A DNA stretch of 64,000 nucleotides, from contig LS999827.1 of the NCBI GenBank assembly GCA_900537185.1, positions 439,001 through 503,000 on the forward strand, written 5' to 3'. Below are positions 7,617 to 17,517 of this stretch, one piece after another. Numbering within the stretch: the first letter of the stretch is position 1; every line of letters begins with the position of its first letter. Below the pieces are notes generated by a model, which was not told the origin of the DNA, ran no database searches, and saw only the letters and a list, made by a program, of their open reading frames with translations. The DNA is from Cytophagales bacterium Alg240-R148 (GTDB lineage Bacteria; Bacteroidota; Bacteroidia; Cytophagales; Cyclobacteriaceae). Position numbers and translations under genes: made by a program.

Positions 7617-8657
7617 TTACTTCTTGGCCTTTCTCATTTCTGCTGACAATGCTTTTTGGTATTTCCTTGCATTGATGTTGTGCGCTTTAAGTGTTGACGC
7701 AAAATTATGATAACCTGAAAAATCTTCTTTGGCACACATGTAAATATAATCATGTTTTTGGTAGTCCAGTACTGCTTCAATGGCTTGGATTTCCGGCATG
7801 TTAATTGGGCCTGGAGGCAGGCCTAAATTTTTATAGGTATTGTAAGGTGAATCAATCTCTTTGTGTTTGTTCAACACCCGCTTAATGGTAAAATCATCTG
7901 CAGCAAAAACCAAGGTTGGGTCTGCTTGAAGTGGAATTTGTCCATGAATTCTATTCAAGTACAATCCGGCTATAATAGGTTGCTCCGTTTTTTTTCTGCT
8001 TTCTGCTTGCACTACGCTAGCCAATATTGTTACTTCTAAAGGACTTAGCCCCATCGCTGTTGCCTTTTTTAGTCGGGTTGCATTCCAATACAACTTGTAT
8101 TCTGTATGCATTTTTTCTATCAAATCCTCTGCAGTAATGGTATAATACACTTCGTAGGTATTGGGCAAAAACATTGCTATAACTGTATTTTCATTGAAAC
8201 CAAATGGGTTCTCTTGAACAAACTTGACCAACTCCACATTAAAAGCCTCTTCTGACAGCCCTGTGTTTTTGGTAATTTTAGCTCCGAGCTCGCTTACTTT
8301 TCTTATATTATTAAAGGTTATTTTTACAGGGACTTGGTTGCCAGACCGCAACAAACGAATCAGCTGCAAATTGGTCATGTCTTTCTTTAAATGGTATTTC
8401 CCAGCAATGATTCTCTTATCGTAATTCATCATTCTTGCCAATATCCCAAAGGAAACACCGTCTTGAACTACATTGTCTTCCAACAACACTTTTTGCAAAC
8501 CAGGAAAATCCATCCCTTGCGCTATGGTAAAAAACCGATCGGATTTGCCTATCAAAATATTGGGCGTATACAAAACCTGATAAACATAGAACCCAAATGA
8601 GCTTAACAAAATGCTAAAAGTAACCATAAAGGTCACCCATATCTTTCTTTTTTTCAT
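7617..8657 (-). CDS. mltG: Endolytic peptidoglycan transglycosylase MltG (YceG-like)
   Basis: A 346-residue protein with one N-terminal membrane helix (about 8-28) and a periplasmic YceG/MltG domain. Recognisable blocks are LPNTYEVYYT, the catalytic region ILASVVQAESRK with its conserved Glu, and the C-terminal PYNTYKNLGLPPGPINMPEIQAIEAVL. MltG cuts nascent glycan strands and is proposed to set their length. It is the first gene of a tight three-gene minus-strand unit. A TAATTTTG element (8686-8679) lies 22-29 bp upstream of the ATG and could be its -7 box, but I see no matching -33 element at the right distance. Confidence 0.93.
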   Translation of the reverse strand: MKKRKIWVTFMVTFSILLSSFGFYVYQVLYTPNILIGKSDRFFTIAQGMDFPGLQKVLLEDNVVQDGVSFGILARMMNYDKRIIAGKYHLKKDMTNLQLIRLLRSGNQVPVKITFNNIRKVSELGAKITKNTGLSEEAFNVELVKFVQENPFGFNENTVIAMFLPNTYEVYYTITAEDLIEKMHTEYKLYWNATRLKKATAMGLSPLEVTILASVVQAESRKKTEQPIIAGLYLNRIHGQIPLQADPTLVFAADDFTIKRVLNKHKEIDSPYNTYKNLGLPPGPINMPEIQAIEAVLDYQKHDYIYMCAKEDFSGYHNFASTLKAHNINARKYQKALSAEMRKAKK

Positions 8658-8749
8658 ATTTTAATAAATCAGATAAGGCAAAATTAGTAAAATGTTTGGG
8701 TTTAAAACACAATTAATTGAAATTGGGTTTTGAATTGAATACCAACAAG

Positions 8750-9379
8750 ATGCCAGCAGACCTCCTTGAGATACACCCAGACAACCCCGAGCCCCGTAAA
8801 ATAGCGCAGGTTACAGAATGCCTTCAAAAAGGCGGCGTTATCATTTACCCAACAGACACTGTTTATGGAATTGGCTGCGACCTATACAATAAAAAGGCAA
8901 TCGAAAAACTTTGTAGAATTATTGGTCTGAAACCAAAATACCTCAATTTATCTTTCATTTGCTTGGACATGAGCCACATCTCTGAATACGTTAGGCACAT
9001 GGATACAAGGGTATTTAAATTAATGAAAAAAGCACTTCCCGGCCCATTTACATTTATTTTAGACTCCACGAATAAAGTACCTAAAATTTTGGGGGTCAAT
9101 AAAAAGACAGTAGGCATTAGAATTCCAGACAATAAAATCACCTATTCTATAGTAGAGCAACTGTCCAACCCATTGATAACTTCATCGGTTAAAGACGACG
9201 ACAGCATCTTGGAATACACAACCGATCCATATGAAATTTACGAAGAGTTTAAAAATGAGGTGGACTTGGTTATCGACGGCGGATATGGCCACAACATCCC
9301 TTCAACGGTAGTAGACTGCACAACAGGAACTCCAGAAATAATCAGAGAAGGATTAGGTGATATCGACAATTACTTGTAA
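8750..9379 (+). CDS. L-threonylcarbamoyladenylate synthase (Sua5/YciO/YrdC family)
   Basis: A 209-residue YrdC-domain protein. The family signature [17 protein letters not shown] is followed by [25 protein letters not shown] and VGIRIPDN. The family makes threonylcarbamoyl-AMP from threonine, bicarbonate and ATP for the t6A37 modification of tRNAs. At this length it lacks the extra C-terminal Sua5 domain. It has KPKYLNLSF where TsaC/Sua5 usually have KR-P-NP, so it could be the YciO-type paralogue, whose activity is less certain. The frame is open to a TTG at 8717; the ATG at 8750 ([13 protein letters not shown]) is preferred. Confidence 0.85.
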   Translation: MPADLLEIHPDNPEPRKIAQVTECLQKGGVIIYPTDTVYGIGCDLYNKKAIEKLCRIIGLKPKYLNLSFICLDMSHISEYVRHMDTRVFKLMKKALPGPFTFILDSTNKVPKILGVNKKTVGIRIPDNKITYSIVEQLSNPLITSSVKDDDSILEYTTDPYEIYEEFKNEVDLVIDGGYGHNIPSTVVDCTTGTPEIIREGLGDIDNYL

Positions 9380-9391
9380 TAATAATAGTAT

Positions 9392-10024
9392 ATGCTCATT
9401 GAATCTCACTTTCTACCCTGTGTCCATTATTTTTGCATTTTATCTGAACACAAAGAAGCGGTCATTGACCAACATTCTTGGTTTGAAAAACAATCGTATA
9501 GAAACAGAGCACATTTGTTAGGGTCATCCAAAATTGAGACCATTATTATTCCAGTAGTTGGAGGAAAGAAAAAAACATTGATGAAAGATATTCAAATTGA
9601 TGGTGGGCAAAACGCGTTAGTAAAAGCATGGCGTGCCGTTCAATCCAACTATGGCAAAGCGCCCTTTTTTGAATATTTTGCGGAGGAATTTCACAGCATA
9701 TTTTCAAAGAACACGACTTTTTTACTGGACTTAAACCATGAGTTACTGACAATTTGTCTTAAGTTATTACAAATTGACACCTCCATTTCATTTTCAAATA
9801 CGTACCATAAAGAAAATAGAAATGACAAAACAGACTGGAGGAACCTTCTTCACCCAAAACACGAAGAAGCCGTTCAAAAAATTTACAAAACTCAACCTTA
9901 CAATCAGTTGTTTGGCAGAGAGTTTGTTCCTAACTTGAGTATCATCGATACATTAATGTGTGAGGGACCTGCCAGCAGTACCATAATAAGGCAATCAATA
10001 GTAGACAATGAACAATTCAATTAA
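9392..10024 (+). CDS. WbqC-like family protein
   Basis: A 210-residue cytoplasmic protein. The start MLIESHFLPCVHYFCIL and the block WFEKQSYRNRAHLLGSSK correspond to the conserved N-terminus of the WbqC-like family, and GKAPFFEYFAEEF is its second conserved block. WbqC is encoded in O-antigen clusters, but the biochemical function of the family is not established. In Bacteroidota the gene is often found away from sugar clusters, as here. It follows the YrdC gene after 12 bp on the same strand, so the two are likely co-transcribed. Confidence 0.85.
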   Translation: MLIESHFLPCVHYFCILSEHKEAVIDQHSWFEKQSYRNRAHLLGSSKIETIIIPVVGGKKKTLMKDIQIDGGQNALVKAWRAVQSNYGKAPFFEYFAEEFHSIFSKNTTFLLDLNHELLTICLKLLQIDTSISFSNTYHKENRNDKTDWRNLLHPKHEEAVQKIYKTQPYNQLFGREFVPNLSIIDTLMCEGPASSTIIRQSIVDNEQFN

Positions 10025-10112
10025 TGTATATGTTCTAATAAAAAGCTGCAAAGCGTAGCATTTTTATCGATAAAATTTTAATTTATTAAAAACGATTTGG
10101 AAGGCGGATTAC

Positions 10113-12662
10113 ATGGAAGCAAAATTTTCACATAGGGTAAAGGAAGTTATTTCGTTGAGCAGAGAAGAGGCACTTCGCTTGGGTCATGATTACATTGGCA
10201 CAGAGCATTTACTACTCGGAATGATTAGAGAAGGCGAAGGAGTAGCCATCAACCTTTTAAAGAAGCTGGGAATTTCATTGGAAGAATTAAGAGAGACCAT
10301 AGAAAAGGCTTCAAAAAGCACAGCAACACATAACGTAAAAAATCTGGCAAACATACCTTTGACCCGACAATCAGAAAAAGTGTTAAAGATCACTTATTTA
10401 GAGGCCAAAATTTTTAAAAGCCAATTAATAGGAACAGAACATTTATTGTTGTCGATTTTGAGGGATGAAGACAATATTGCCACTCAAATATTAGAAAAAT
10501 TCGACGTTAATTACGAAGTAGTTAAAGAAATGTTAGAATATCAGACTGAAAACCCATTATCGAGCTCCGACACAGATGACGGTGGCGATGACAGCTCAAA
10601 AATGTTTGGCGGCAGCGGTGGCTCCTTTGGAGGAAGCGGCGGTGGTCGTGACAAACCAAAAGGAGCTGAAAAATCAAAAACTCCTGTCTTGGATAATTTC
10701 GGGAGAGATTTAACCAAATTAGCGGAAGACGACAAACTCGACCCAATTGTAGGAAGAGAAAAAGAGATAGAAAGGGTTGCTCAAATTCTTTCCAGAAGAA
10801 AAAAGAACAACCCAATATTAATAGGAGAGCCCGGTGTAGGTAAAACTGCTATTGCAGAAGGCCTCGCACTTCGGATTATTCAGAAAAAAGTTTCAAGGGT
10901 ACTGTTTGGCAAAAGAGTGGTAACGCTTGACCTTGCCTCTTTGGTTGCAGGCACCAAATACAGAGGGCAGTTCGAAGAGCGAATGAAGGCGGTTATGAAT
11001 GAATTGGAGAAATCGAAAGATGTGATTCTTTTCATTGATGAATTGCACACCATAGTAGGAGCTGGCGGTGCGTCGGGATCATTGGACGCTTCCAACATGT
11101 TCAAACCTGCTCTTGCAAGGGGCGAAATTCAATGTATTGGAGCTACAACTCTAGACGAGTACCGCCAATACATAGAAAAAGATGGGGCGTTGGCCAGAAG
11201 GTTTCAAATGGTAATGGTAGATGCTACTACTCCAGAAGAGACCATTCAAATTCTTGAAAACATCAAGGAGAAATACGAAGACCACCACCATGTTAACTAC
11301 ACTCCAGAGGCCATTGATGCTTGTGTTAAATTATCGGATCGCTACATCAGTGATCGGTACTTACCAGACAAAGCCATTGACATACTGGATGAAGCTGGAG
11401 CACGAGTGCACATAAAAAACATACATGTTCCGGACAATATAATAAAACTTGAGGCTGCAATTGAAGACATTAAGCTTGAAAAAAATCGAGTAGTTAAAAG
11501 TCAGAAGTACGAAGAAGCAGCTAAGTTAAGAGACAATGAGAAAAAGCTACTGGACGAATTAGAACAGGCAAAAAATCGCTGGGAAGAAGAGGCAAAAACA
11601 CAACGGTATACGGTCACTGAAGACAATGTAGCGGACGTTATTGCGATGATGACTGGAATTCCAACAAAAAGAATTGCTCAAAAGGAGAGCAACAAACTGT
11701 TGGGGATGCGTGATGAGCTAAAATCCAGAGTGATTGGCCAAGACGAAGCCATTGATAAACTTACCAAAGCAATACAAAGAACACGAGTAGGGTTAAAAGA
11801 CCCTAAAAAACCAATTGGTTCGTTTGTGTTTTTGGGGCCCACAGGAGTGGGGAAAACCGAACTTGCAAAAGTTTTATCCACTTACTTGTTTGACAAGGAA
11901 GATAGCTTAGTGAGAATTGACATGAGCGAATACATGGAGAAATTCTCAGTTTCAAGACTAGTGGGTGCCCCTCCGGGGTATGTTGGATATGAAGAAGGTG
12001 GGCAATTAACAGAAAAAGTAAGAAGAAAACCTTACTGTGTCGTTTTATTAGATGAAATTGAAAAAGCACACCCAGATGTCTTTAACATTTTATTGCAGGT
12101 ATTGGACGACGGTATTCTAACGGATGGTTTAGGAAGAAGGGTTGATTTTAGAAATACGGTTATTATCATGACCTCCAACATTGGAGTAAGAGATCTAAAA
12201 GATTTTGGTGCAGGAATTGGTTTTTCTACAAAATCCAAGAAAGACAATGCGTCAGAGGAAATGAAGTCTACTATTCAAAACGCCTTGAAAAAAGCATTTA
12301 GCCCCGAATTCTTGAACAGGTTGGACGATATGATTGTATTCAACAACCTAGACCGCGAGCACATTCATAACATTATTGACATTACATTGTCGAAACTGTT
12401 CGAAAGAATATTGTCTTTGGGTTATCAAGTAGAACTTACGGATAAGGCAAAAGACTTTTTATCTGAAAAAGGGTTTGACCCTCAATACGGTGCTAGACCA
12501 TTGAATAGGGCCATTCAAAAATACCTGGAAGACCCTGTAGCAGAAGAAATTCTTAAAGGAGAATTAAGTGAGGGAGATACTATCCTTGCAGACCACTCCA
12601 AGAAAGAAGAAGCACTCAAACTTTCTATAAAGAAAAAGGAAAGTAAAAAAACAGCAGAATAA
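10113..12662 (+). CDS. clpC: ATP-dependent Clp protease ATPase subunit ClpC
   Basis: An 849-residue class I Clp/Hsp100 protein. It has paired Clp_N repeats (about 1-145), a Gly/Ser/Asp-rich linker (150-185), a first AAA+ module with Walker A GEPGVGKT near residue 240, a middle coiled coil with a UVR-like motif ([14 protein letters not shown]), a second AAA+ module with GPTGVGKTE near residue 574, and the C-terminal ClpB_D2-small domain. The short middle region and UVR motif separate ClpC from ClpB. It unfolds substrates for ClpP, which is not in this window. The ATG at 10113 is unambiguous, and a strong terminator follows the stop. Confidence 0.95.
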   Translation: MEAKFSHRVKEVISLSREEALRLGHDYIGTEHLLLGMIREGEGVAINLLKKLGISLEELRETIEKASKSTATHNVKNLANIPLTRQSEKVLKITYLEAKIFKSQLIGTEHLLLSILRDEDNIATQILEKFDVNYEVVKEMLEYQTENPLSSSDTDDGGDDSSKMFGGSGGSFGGSGGGRDKPKGAEKSKTPVLDNFGRDLTKLAEDDKLDPIVGREKEIERVAQILSRRKKNNPILIGEPGVGKTAIAEGLALRIIQKKVSRVLFGKRVVTLDLASLVAGTKYRGQFEERMKAVMNELEKSKDVILFIDELHTIVGAGGASGSLDASNMFKPALARGEIQCIGATTLDEYRQYIEKDGALARRFQMVMVDATTPEETIQILENIKEKYEDHHHVNYTPEAIDACVKLSDRYISDRYLPDKAIDILDEAGARVHIKNIHVPDNIIKLEAAIEDIKLEKNRVVKSQKYEEAAKLRDNEKKLLDELEQAKNRWEEEAKTQRYTVTEDNVADVIAMMTGIPTKRIAQKESNKLLGMRDELKSRVIGQDEAIDKLTKAIQRTRVGLKDPKKPIGSFVFLGPTGVGKTELAKVLSTYLFDKEDSLVRIDMSEYMEKFSVSRLVGAPPGYVGYEEGGQLTEKVRRKPYCVVLLDEIEKAHPDVFNILLQVLDDGILTDGLGRRVDFRNTVIIMTSNIGVRDLKDFGAGIGFSTKSKKDNASEEMKSTIQNALKKAFSPEFLNRLDDMIVFNNLDREHIHNIIDITLSKLFERILSLGYQVELTDKAKDFLSEKGFDPQYGARPLNRAIQKYLEDPVAEEILKGELSEGDTILADHSKKEEALKLSIKKKESKKTAE

Positions 12663-12691
12663 AAAAAGGCCTCTAACGAGGCCTTTTTTTT
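12661..12691. terminator. Bidirectional intrinsic terminator after clpC
   Basis: The stem AGGCCTC-TAAC-GAGGCCT is flanked by an A7 run on the left and a T8 run on the right. It ends clpC on the plus strand and the M28 peptidase gene on the minus strand. Confidence 0.9.
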
Positions 12692-12708
12692 GTTTAATAA
12701 TGGCTAGA

Positions 12709-14256
12709 CTAATTGTCAGATTTCAATTTAGTATCTTGAATTTTATCCACCACTACTCGGTTTTCACGATTGGCTAAAACCCATGCGGTATGGTATACCA
12801 ACTTGGCTCTTTTGGCTAATAAGTCAAACTCTATTTTTTCCACTGTATCCGTTGGTTTGTGGTAATCGGCATGCGTACCGTTGAAATAAAATATTATTGG
12901 AATGTTATTTTTAGCAAAGTTCCAGTGGTCCGATCTATAATAAATTCTATCTGGATGGCTTTCATCGTTGTACGTATAATCCAAATTAAATTGAGCGTAC
13001 GTTTTATTTACCATCTCACTAATGTCATGTAATTCTGTAGATAAACGATTGGACCCAACTAAATACACATAATCCTCTTTCCCCTCATGCTCCGGATCAA
13101 TCCTTCCCACCATGTCAATGTTCAAATCCACCACCGTATTTTCCAATGGAAAAACTGGGTTGTTCACATAATATTCAGAGCCAAGCAAGCCCTTTTCTTC
13201 ACCAGTAACTGTTAGGAATAGGATGCTTCTTCGCGGACCATTTCCAGCTTTTTTAGCTTCAGAAAAAGCTTCAGAAATCTCTAAAAGAGCAGAAGTTCCC
13301 GAACCATCGTCATCAGCACCATTGTTAATTTCGTCTCCATTTCTTCCAATGTGATCGTAATGCGATGATATTACAACAATCTCGTCCTTCTTATCCGTCC
13401 CTTCTAAAAAGCCCATCACATTTTCTGTCTTCACTTCCTTAATTTTCCTGGAAGTTTTTAATTGCATCCCCTTCGATTTGATTTTCGAATAAGGCTTCGA
13501 CTTGCCTGCTTCTGACGCATCCAATGCCTTTTGTATTTTTTCAGGCGTTGTTCCAAAAAGTTTGGAGGCACTGTTGTTCGAAATAAAGGCAACACCACCA
13601 GATTTATTTTTTTCCTTTTTCGCAAAGCCCATACTTGTCCCCATAAAGTAAGGTTTCCACCCAGCTATTAAGTCCTTGTAATCTTCGTCTGTTTTGGTAT
13701 TTACAATAATCAACAAAGCAGCGCCATTCGCATCGGCCAAAGTTTTCTTTTCGTTGAATACACCAAAGTTTCCTTCTATGTACAGCACAGCGGCTTTTCC
13801 TTTGACATCCGCTGATTTAAAATCATCTTCAGTCCCTTTTCCTAAAAACACCAATTCTACCGATTGCTCACCTCCCGTATCGTTGCTGCCCCAATACAAC
13901 ATATCTGTACCATTCTCCAATTTCTGACCATCTGGTGTTATAATGTACGTTTCACCAGGAGCACTCGTCTCCAATGAAAATTCTTGATAATAGCTCATCC
14001 CACCAGCAGTTTTAACTGGTGCTGTCAGGCCAATCGATTCAAAATGGGCTCGAATATAGGCAGCAGCCATCTTTTGACCCCTAGTACCAGTTTCTCTACC
14101 TTCCAATGCATCCGAAGCCAAAATTGACAAATCATCGTAAAGATCTTCCTTGGTTATGGTATTGGCGTATTTCATGGCTTCCTCTTGCTGTTGAGCAAAA
14201 GACACCGTGCTCAATAAAAATAGAGCGCCTAGTAATTTTAGATTTCTTAGTTTCAT
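12709..14256 (-). CDS. Secreted M28-family zinc aminopeptidase
   Basis: A 515-residue protein with a signal peptide (LGALFLLSTVSFAQ), a PA-like inserted domain (about 100-260) and an M28 peptidase domain. Zinc-binding and catalytic blocks are visible: SSHYDHIG, NGADDDGSGTSALLEI, TGEEKGLLGSEYY, NIDMVGR, and a final YHKPTDTVEKI with the last His ligand. M28 enzymes remove N-terminal residues from peptides with two co-catalytic zincs. The export signal places it in the periplasm or outside, for peptide scavenging. I see no T9SS C-terminal domain. It is convergent with clpC through a shared terminator. Confidence 0.92.
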   Translation of the reverse strand: MKLRNLKLLGALFLLSTVSFAQQQEEAMKYANTITKEDLYDDLSILASDALEGRETGTRGQKMAAAYIRAHFESIGLTAPVKTAGGMSYYQEFSLETSAPGETYIITPDGQKLENGTDMLYWGSNDTGGEQSVELVFLGKGTEDDFKSADVKGKAAVLYIEGNFGVFNEKKTLADANGAALLIIVNTKTDEDYKDLIAGWKPYFMGTSMGFAKKEKNKSGGVAFISNNSASKLFGTTPEKIQKALDASEAGKSKPYSKIKSKGMQLKTSRKIKEVKTENVMGFLEGTDKKDEIVVISSHYDHIGRNGDEINNGADDDGSGTSALLEISEAFSEAKKAGNGPRRSILFLTVTGEEKGLLGSEYYVNNPVFPLENTVVDLNIDMVGRIDPEHEGKEDYVYLVGSNRLSTELHDISEMVNKTYAQFNLDYTYNDESHPDRIYYRSDHWNFAKNNIPIIFYFNGTHADYHKPTDTVEKIEFDLLAKRAKLVYHTAWVLANRENRVVVDKIQDTKLKSDN

Positions 14257-14519
14257 ATAGGTTTTAATATATTTTAATTCAATTGCAATTAATTCAATCC
14301 AATTTTCGACATAACTATCGAATTTTCAAATAAAGCACAAGGTCTTCTTAATATCAACACTTTAATCCTTAAAGGTTTTAATTTTATACCGAAGGTAAAA
14401 TAGTAGGTATGTACAAGCCCCGCCCCAAACAATATTTGGAAAACCACCTTTTGGAGTCTTAATTTTAAGAGATAATTTCCCCTAATTTTTCTTACTTTTA
14501 AGAATTCAAACCCGAACAC

Positions 14520-15800
14520 ATGAACCAATTCAACACCGGAATATCTTTTGCAAAAGAACAAGATGCGTTGGATCCTCTGAAAAATTTCAGAGACCAGTTC
14601 CATTTCCCAAAAATAGACGGGAAAGAAACCCTCTATTTCACAGGAAACTCCTTAGGACTGCAACCAAAAATTACAGAAAAATATATTAAAGAAGAGCTCG
14701 ATGCCTGGAAAAACCTTGGAGTAGAAGGTCATTTTCATGGCAAAAGGCCTTGGATGCACTACCATAAATTCACCAAGAACCACTTAGCAGCTGTGGTTGG
14801 TGCGCGTCCTTCAGAAGTAGTTTCCATGGGAAGCCTAACTTCCAACCTTCACCAACTCATGGTTTCTTTTTACAGACCAAGTAAGAAAAGATTCAAAATA
14901 ATCGTCGAGGCTGGGGCTTTTCCATCCGATCAGTATTTATTTGAGACCCAACTGAAGTTCCATGGTATTGATCCGAAAGAGGGGTTAATTGAGCTGCAAC
15001 CCGAAAAAGGAAAAGAAATTTTAAGTACCAAATCCATACTGGCCTCCATAAAAGCCAACCAATCCGAACTCGCACTGGTACTCATTGGTGGGGTGCAATA
15101 TTATACTGGTCAATTATTTGACATCGAATCCATTACCCGTGCCGGACACGAAGCGGGAGCTATGGTTGGGTTTGATTTGGCCCACGCAGCTGGAAATGTG
15201 CCATTGCAATTGCACGAACATGGAGTAGATTTCGCTGCTTGGTGTACCTACAAATACTTGAATGCAGGGCCTGGAAGTGTAGCTGCAATATTTGTTCATG
15301 AAAAACATGGCGAAAATTTTGACTTACCTCGATTTGGTGGATGGTGGGGCAACAAAGAAGATGAGCGCTTTTTAATGAAAAAGGGATTCCAACCAATGAC
15401 AGGGGCAGATGGCTGGCAAATGAGCAATGTCAATGTTTTGCCCTCCGCAGCCCTTCTAGCCTCACTAGAACTCTTCCATCAAGTAGGGGGCATGGCACCA
15501 CTAAGAGAAAAAAGCTTAAAATTAACTGCCTATATGGAATGGTTAATTGACAATTGGATCAATGATGAAAAGGCCTTAGTGGACATTATTACCCCAAGAG
15601 ATCCCAAACAACGGGGCGCACAATTATCTCTTGTCATGAACCAAGAAGGCAAAAAAGTTTTCAAGGCATTGAACAATGCCAACGTTATTGCCGACTGGAG
15701 AGAACCAAATGTTATTCGTGTAGCACCCGTACCCATGTATAATTCTTTCCAAGACGTCTTTACCTTTTGTGCAATATTAAAAAACACTTTAAGTTCTTGA
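14520..15800 (+). CDS. kynU: Kynureninase
   Basis: A 426-residue PLP enzyme of the class V aminotransferase fold. Diagnostic blocks are LYFTGNSLGLQP near the N-terminus, VGFDLAHAAGNVPL, and WCTYKYLNAGPGS, in which Lys245 should hold the PLP. It cleaves kynurenine or 3-hydroxykynurenine to anthranilate or 3-hydroxyanthranilate plus alanine. One base separates its stop from the ATG of the kynurenine 3-monooxygenase gene, so 3-hydroxykynurenine is the likely in vivo substrate on the route from tryptophan to quinolinate and NAD. A perfect 8-bp palindrome (14575-14592) lies just inside the coding start. Confidence 0.94.
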   Translation: MNQFNTGISFAKEQDALDPLKNFRDQFHFPKIDGKETLYFTGNSLGLQPKITEKYIKEELDAWKNLGVEGHFHGKRPWMHYHKFTKNHLAAVVGARPSEVVSMGSLTSNLHQLMVSFYRPSKKRFKIIVEAGAFPSDQYLFETQLKFHGIDPKEGLIELQPEKGKEILSTKSILASIKANQSELALVLIGGVQYYTGQLFDIESITRAGHEAGAMVGFDLAHAAGNVPLQLHEHGVDFAAWCTYKYLNAGPGSVAAIFVHEKHGENFDLPRFGGWWGNKEDERFLMKKGFQPMTGADGWQMSNVNVLPSAALLASLELFHQVGGMAPLREKSLKLTAYMEWLIDNWINDEKALVDIITPRDPKQRGAQLSLVMNQEGKKVFKALNNANVIADWREPNVIRVAPVPMYNSFQDVFTFCAILKNTLSS

Positions 15801-15801
15801 T

Positions 15802-17145
15802 ATGAAAAAAGTTAACACCATAGCGATTGTAGGTAGTGGGCTTGTAGGATCCATGATGGCAATATTTTTAAGCCGAAAAGGGTATCAAGTGAGTGTTTTC
15901 GAAAAACGGAAAGACCTTCGAGATCCTGCCAACAGCATAGGCGGAAAGTCCATCAACTTGGCTCTGAGCAACAGAGGATGGGCGCCTATCAAAAAACTCA
16001 ATTTAGAGAAGGAAGTTAAAAAAATGGTGATCCCCATGCATGGTCGAATCATGCACGATGTACAGGGCGGGCTCACCACCCAAGCATATGGAAAAGAAGG
16101 GGAATTTATAAATTCAATATCCCGAGGAGGGCTCAACGCTCTTCTTATGGACCAAGCAGAAAAATCCGGGGCTTCTATTTTTTTCAACCAAGGGTGTAAA
16201 CAGGTTGATTTTGATGCGACTGCACTAACTTTTGTAGATGCCAGCAATAAAATACACAAACAGAACTTCGACCTTATTATCGGTTCAGATGGTGCTTTTT
16301 CTGCAGTAAGGGCAGCTCTGCAAAAAACAGACCGTTTCGATTATAACCAATTTTATATCGAACATGGGTACAAAGAACTCAGCATTCCGCCAGCAGAAAA
16401 CAACGGCTTTCTGATTGATAAAAATGCCTTGCACATCTGGCCTAGAAAAAAGTTCATGTTAATAGCGCTGCCTAATTTAGATGGCAGTTTTACAGTTACT
16501 CTTTTTCTCCCATTTGAAGGGGATAAATCTTTTTCTAAACTAAATTCTCCAGAAAAGATAAGAACCTTTTTTGAAGAAGAATTTGCTGATGCTGCCCGTT
16601 TGATGCCGCAGTTGATTGATGAATTTGCTTCTAACCCTACGGGGTCATTAGTTACAATAAAATGCCTTCCTTGGGTAAAAAACAGGACCCTCCTAGTGGG
16701 AGACGCAGCCCATGCCATTGTTCCATTTTATGGACAAGGAATGAATGCTGGCTTTGAGGATTGTTTTGTTTTAGATGGGCTAATAGAAGAACTGGACCAC
16801 GATTGGGATAAAATTCTTCCTGCTTTTGAAGCCTTAAGAAAGCCAGATGCAGATGCCATTGCCGATCTGGCCCTTAATAATTTCATTGAAATGCGGGATT
16901 CAGTAGCAGATCCTTCTTTCTTATTAAGAAAGAAAATAGAATCCAAGTTGAATGCGCAATTCCCAGATCAATGGATTCCATTGTATAGCATGGTAACTTT
17001 CAATGAACACATAAGGTATTCTGATGCCTTAAAGATTGGCAAGCAGCAAAAGGAAATTATGAATGGTGTAATGAAGGAGGTTCGAAATGAGCAGGACATA
17101 GACAACATAGACCTAGAAAAAATCATCAAGCTTAAATCAAATTAA
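15802..17145 (+). CDS. kmo: Kynurenine 3-monooxygenase
   Basis: A 447-residue FAD-dependent aromatic hydroxylase. Residues 6-35 carry the Rossmann motif IVGSGLVGSMMAIFL ending at an acidic residue. GGKSINLALSNRG is the signature shared by KMO enzymes, and LLVGDAAHAIVPFYGQGMNAG is the second FAD motif. It converts L-kynurenine to 3-hydroxykynurenine with NADPH and O2. It follows kynU after 1 bp. Tryptophan 2,3-dioxygenase, 3-hydroxyanthranilate dioxygenase and quinolinate phosphoribosyltransferase are not in the window. An inverted repeat spans the stop codon. Confidence 0.94.
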   Translation: MKKVNTIAIVGSGLVGSMMAIFLSRKGYQVSVFEKRKDLRDPANSIGGKSINLALSNRGWAPIKKLNLEKEVKKMVIPMHGRIMHDVQGGLTTQAYGKEGEFINSISRGGLNALLMDQAEKSGASIFFNQGCKQVDFDATALTFVDASNKIHKQNFDLIIGSDGAFSAVRAALQKTDRFDYNQFYIEHGYKELSIPPAENNGFLIDKNALHIWPRKKFMLIALPNLDGSFTVTLFLPFEGDKSFSKLNSPEKIRTFFEEEFADAARLMPQLIDEFASNPTGSLVTIKCLPWVKNRTLLVGDAAHAIVPFYGQGMNAGFEDCFVLDGLIEELDHDWDKILPAFEALRKPDADAIADLALNNFIEMRDSVADPSFLLRKKIESKLNAQFPDQWIPLYSMVTFNEHIRYSDALKIGKQQKEIMNGVMKEVRNEQDIDNIDLEKIIKLKSN

Positions 17146-17150
17146 GCTTG
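17127..17150. other. Inverted repeat across the kmo stop codon
   Basis: CAAGCTTAA (17127-17135) and TTAAGCTTG (17142-17150) are perfect 9-bp arms around ATCAAA. There is no U-tract on either side, so a terminator is only one option. It separates kmo from a convergent gene ending at 17154. Confidence 0.4.
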
Positions 17151-17153
17151 GTG

Positions 17154-17438
17154 TTAACAAACTTGCAGTATCTCCTTTTTAAGCAGAGATATAAAAGTAG
17201 GACCCCAAGGGTTCTTCCCTGTTGCCAAAAACTTTAACTCAACAATTAGTTTTTCTTTGATTGCATTGCTCTCTTCAAGAGAAAGTTCCCAATCCTCGAG
17301 GTAGTGTCGGTGGATAAAATCTCTTACTTTGGAAGGGGCATTTACTGCCATCGGATACAGGTTTATTAGTATTTTAAACTCCATATCCGTTAACTGTATT
17401 TCTCTAGATTGTTCGTAGGCCCTTTGGATGCTTCTCAT
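17154..17438 (-). CDS. Hypothetical protein, 94 residues
   Basis: I do not recognise a family. It is a soluble, mostly helical, charged protein with the core YEQSREIQLTDMEFKILINL and a Trp-rich middle part (EDWELSLEES). It ends in KNPWGPTFISLLKKEILQVC, whose last residue is Cys. It is convergent with kmo (8 bp between stops) and lies downstream of the MltF-like gene on the same strand after 79 bp. The clean ATG and sensible composition make it probably real. Confidence 0.5.
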   Translation of the reverse strand: MRSIQRAYEQSREIQLTDMEFKILINLYPMAVNAPSKVRDFIHRHYLEDWELSLEESNAIKEKLIVELKFLATGKNPWGPTFISLLKKEILQVC

Positions 17439-17517
17439 ATCAAGTAAAATCTATAAATATAAATATACCAATTAATATTTAAACTTTACTTGTAATATTA
17501 AGGAATTTTTAAATTAT

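Noticed and set aside
14289-14603. Minus-strand 104-residue frame upstream of kynU
   Set aside because: It overlaps the kynU start by 84 bp, has no recognisable pattern and fits a shadow of AT-rich spacer.
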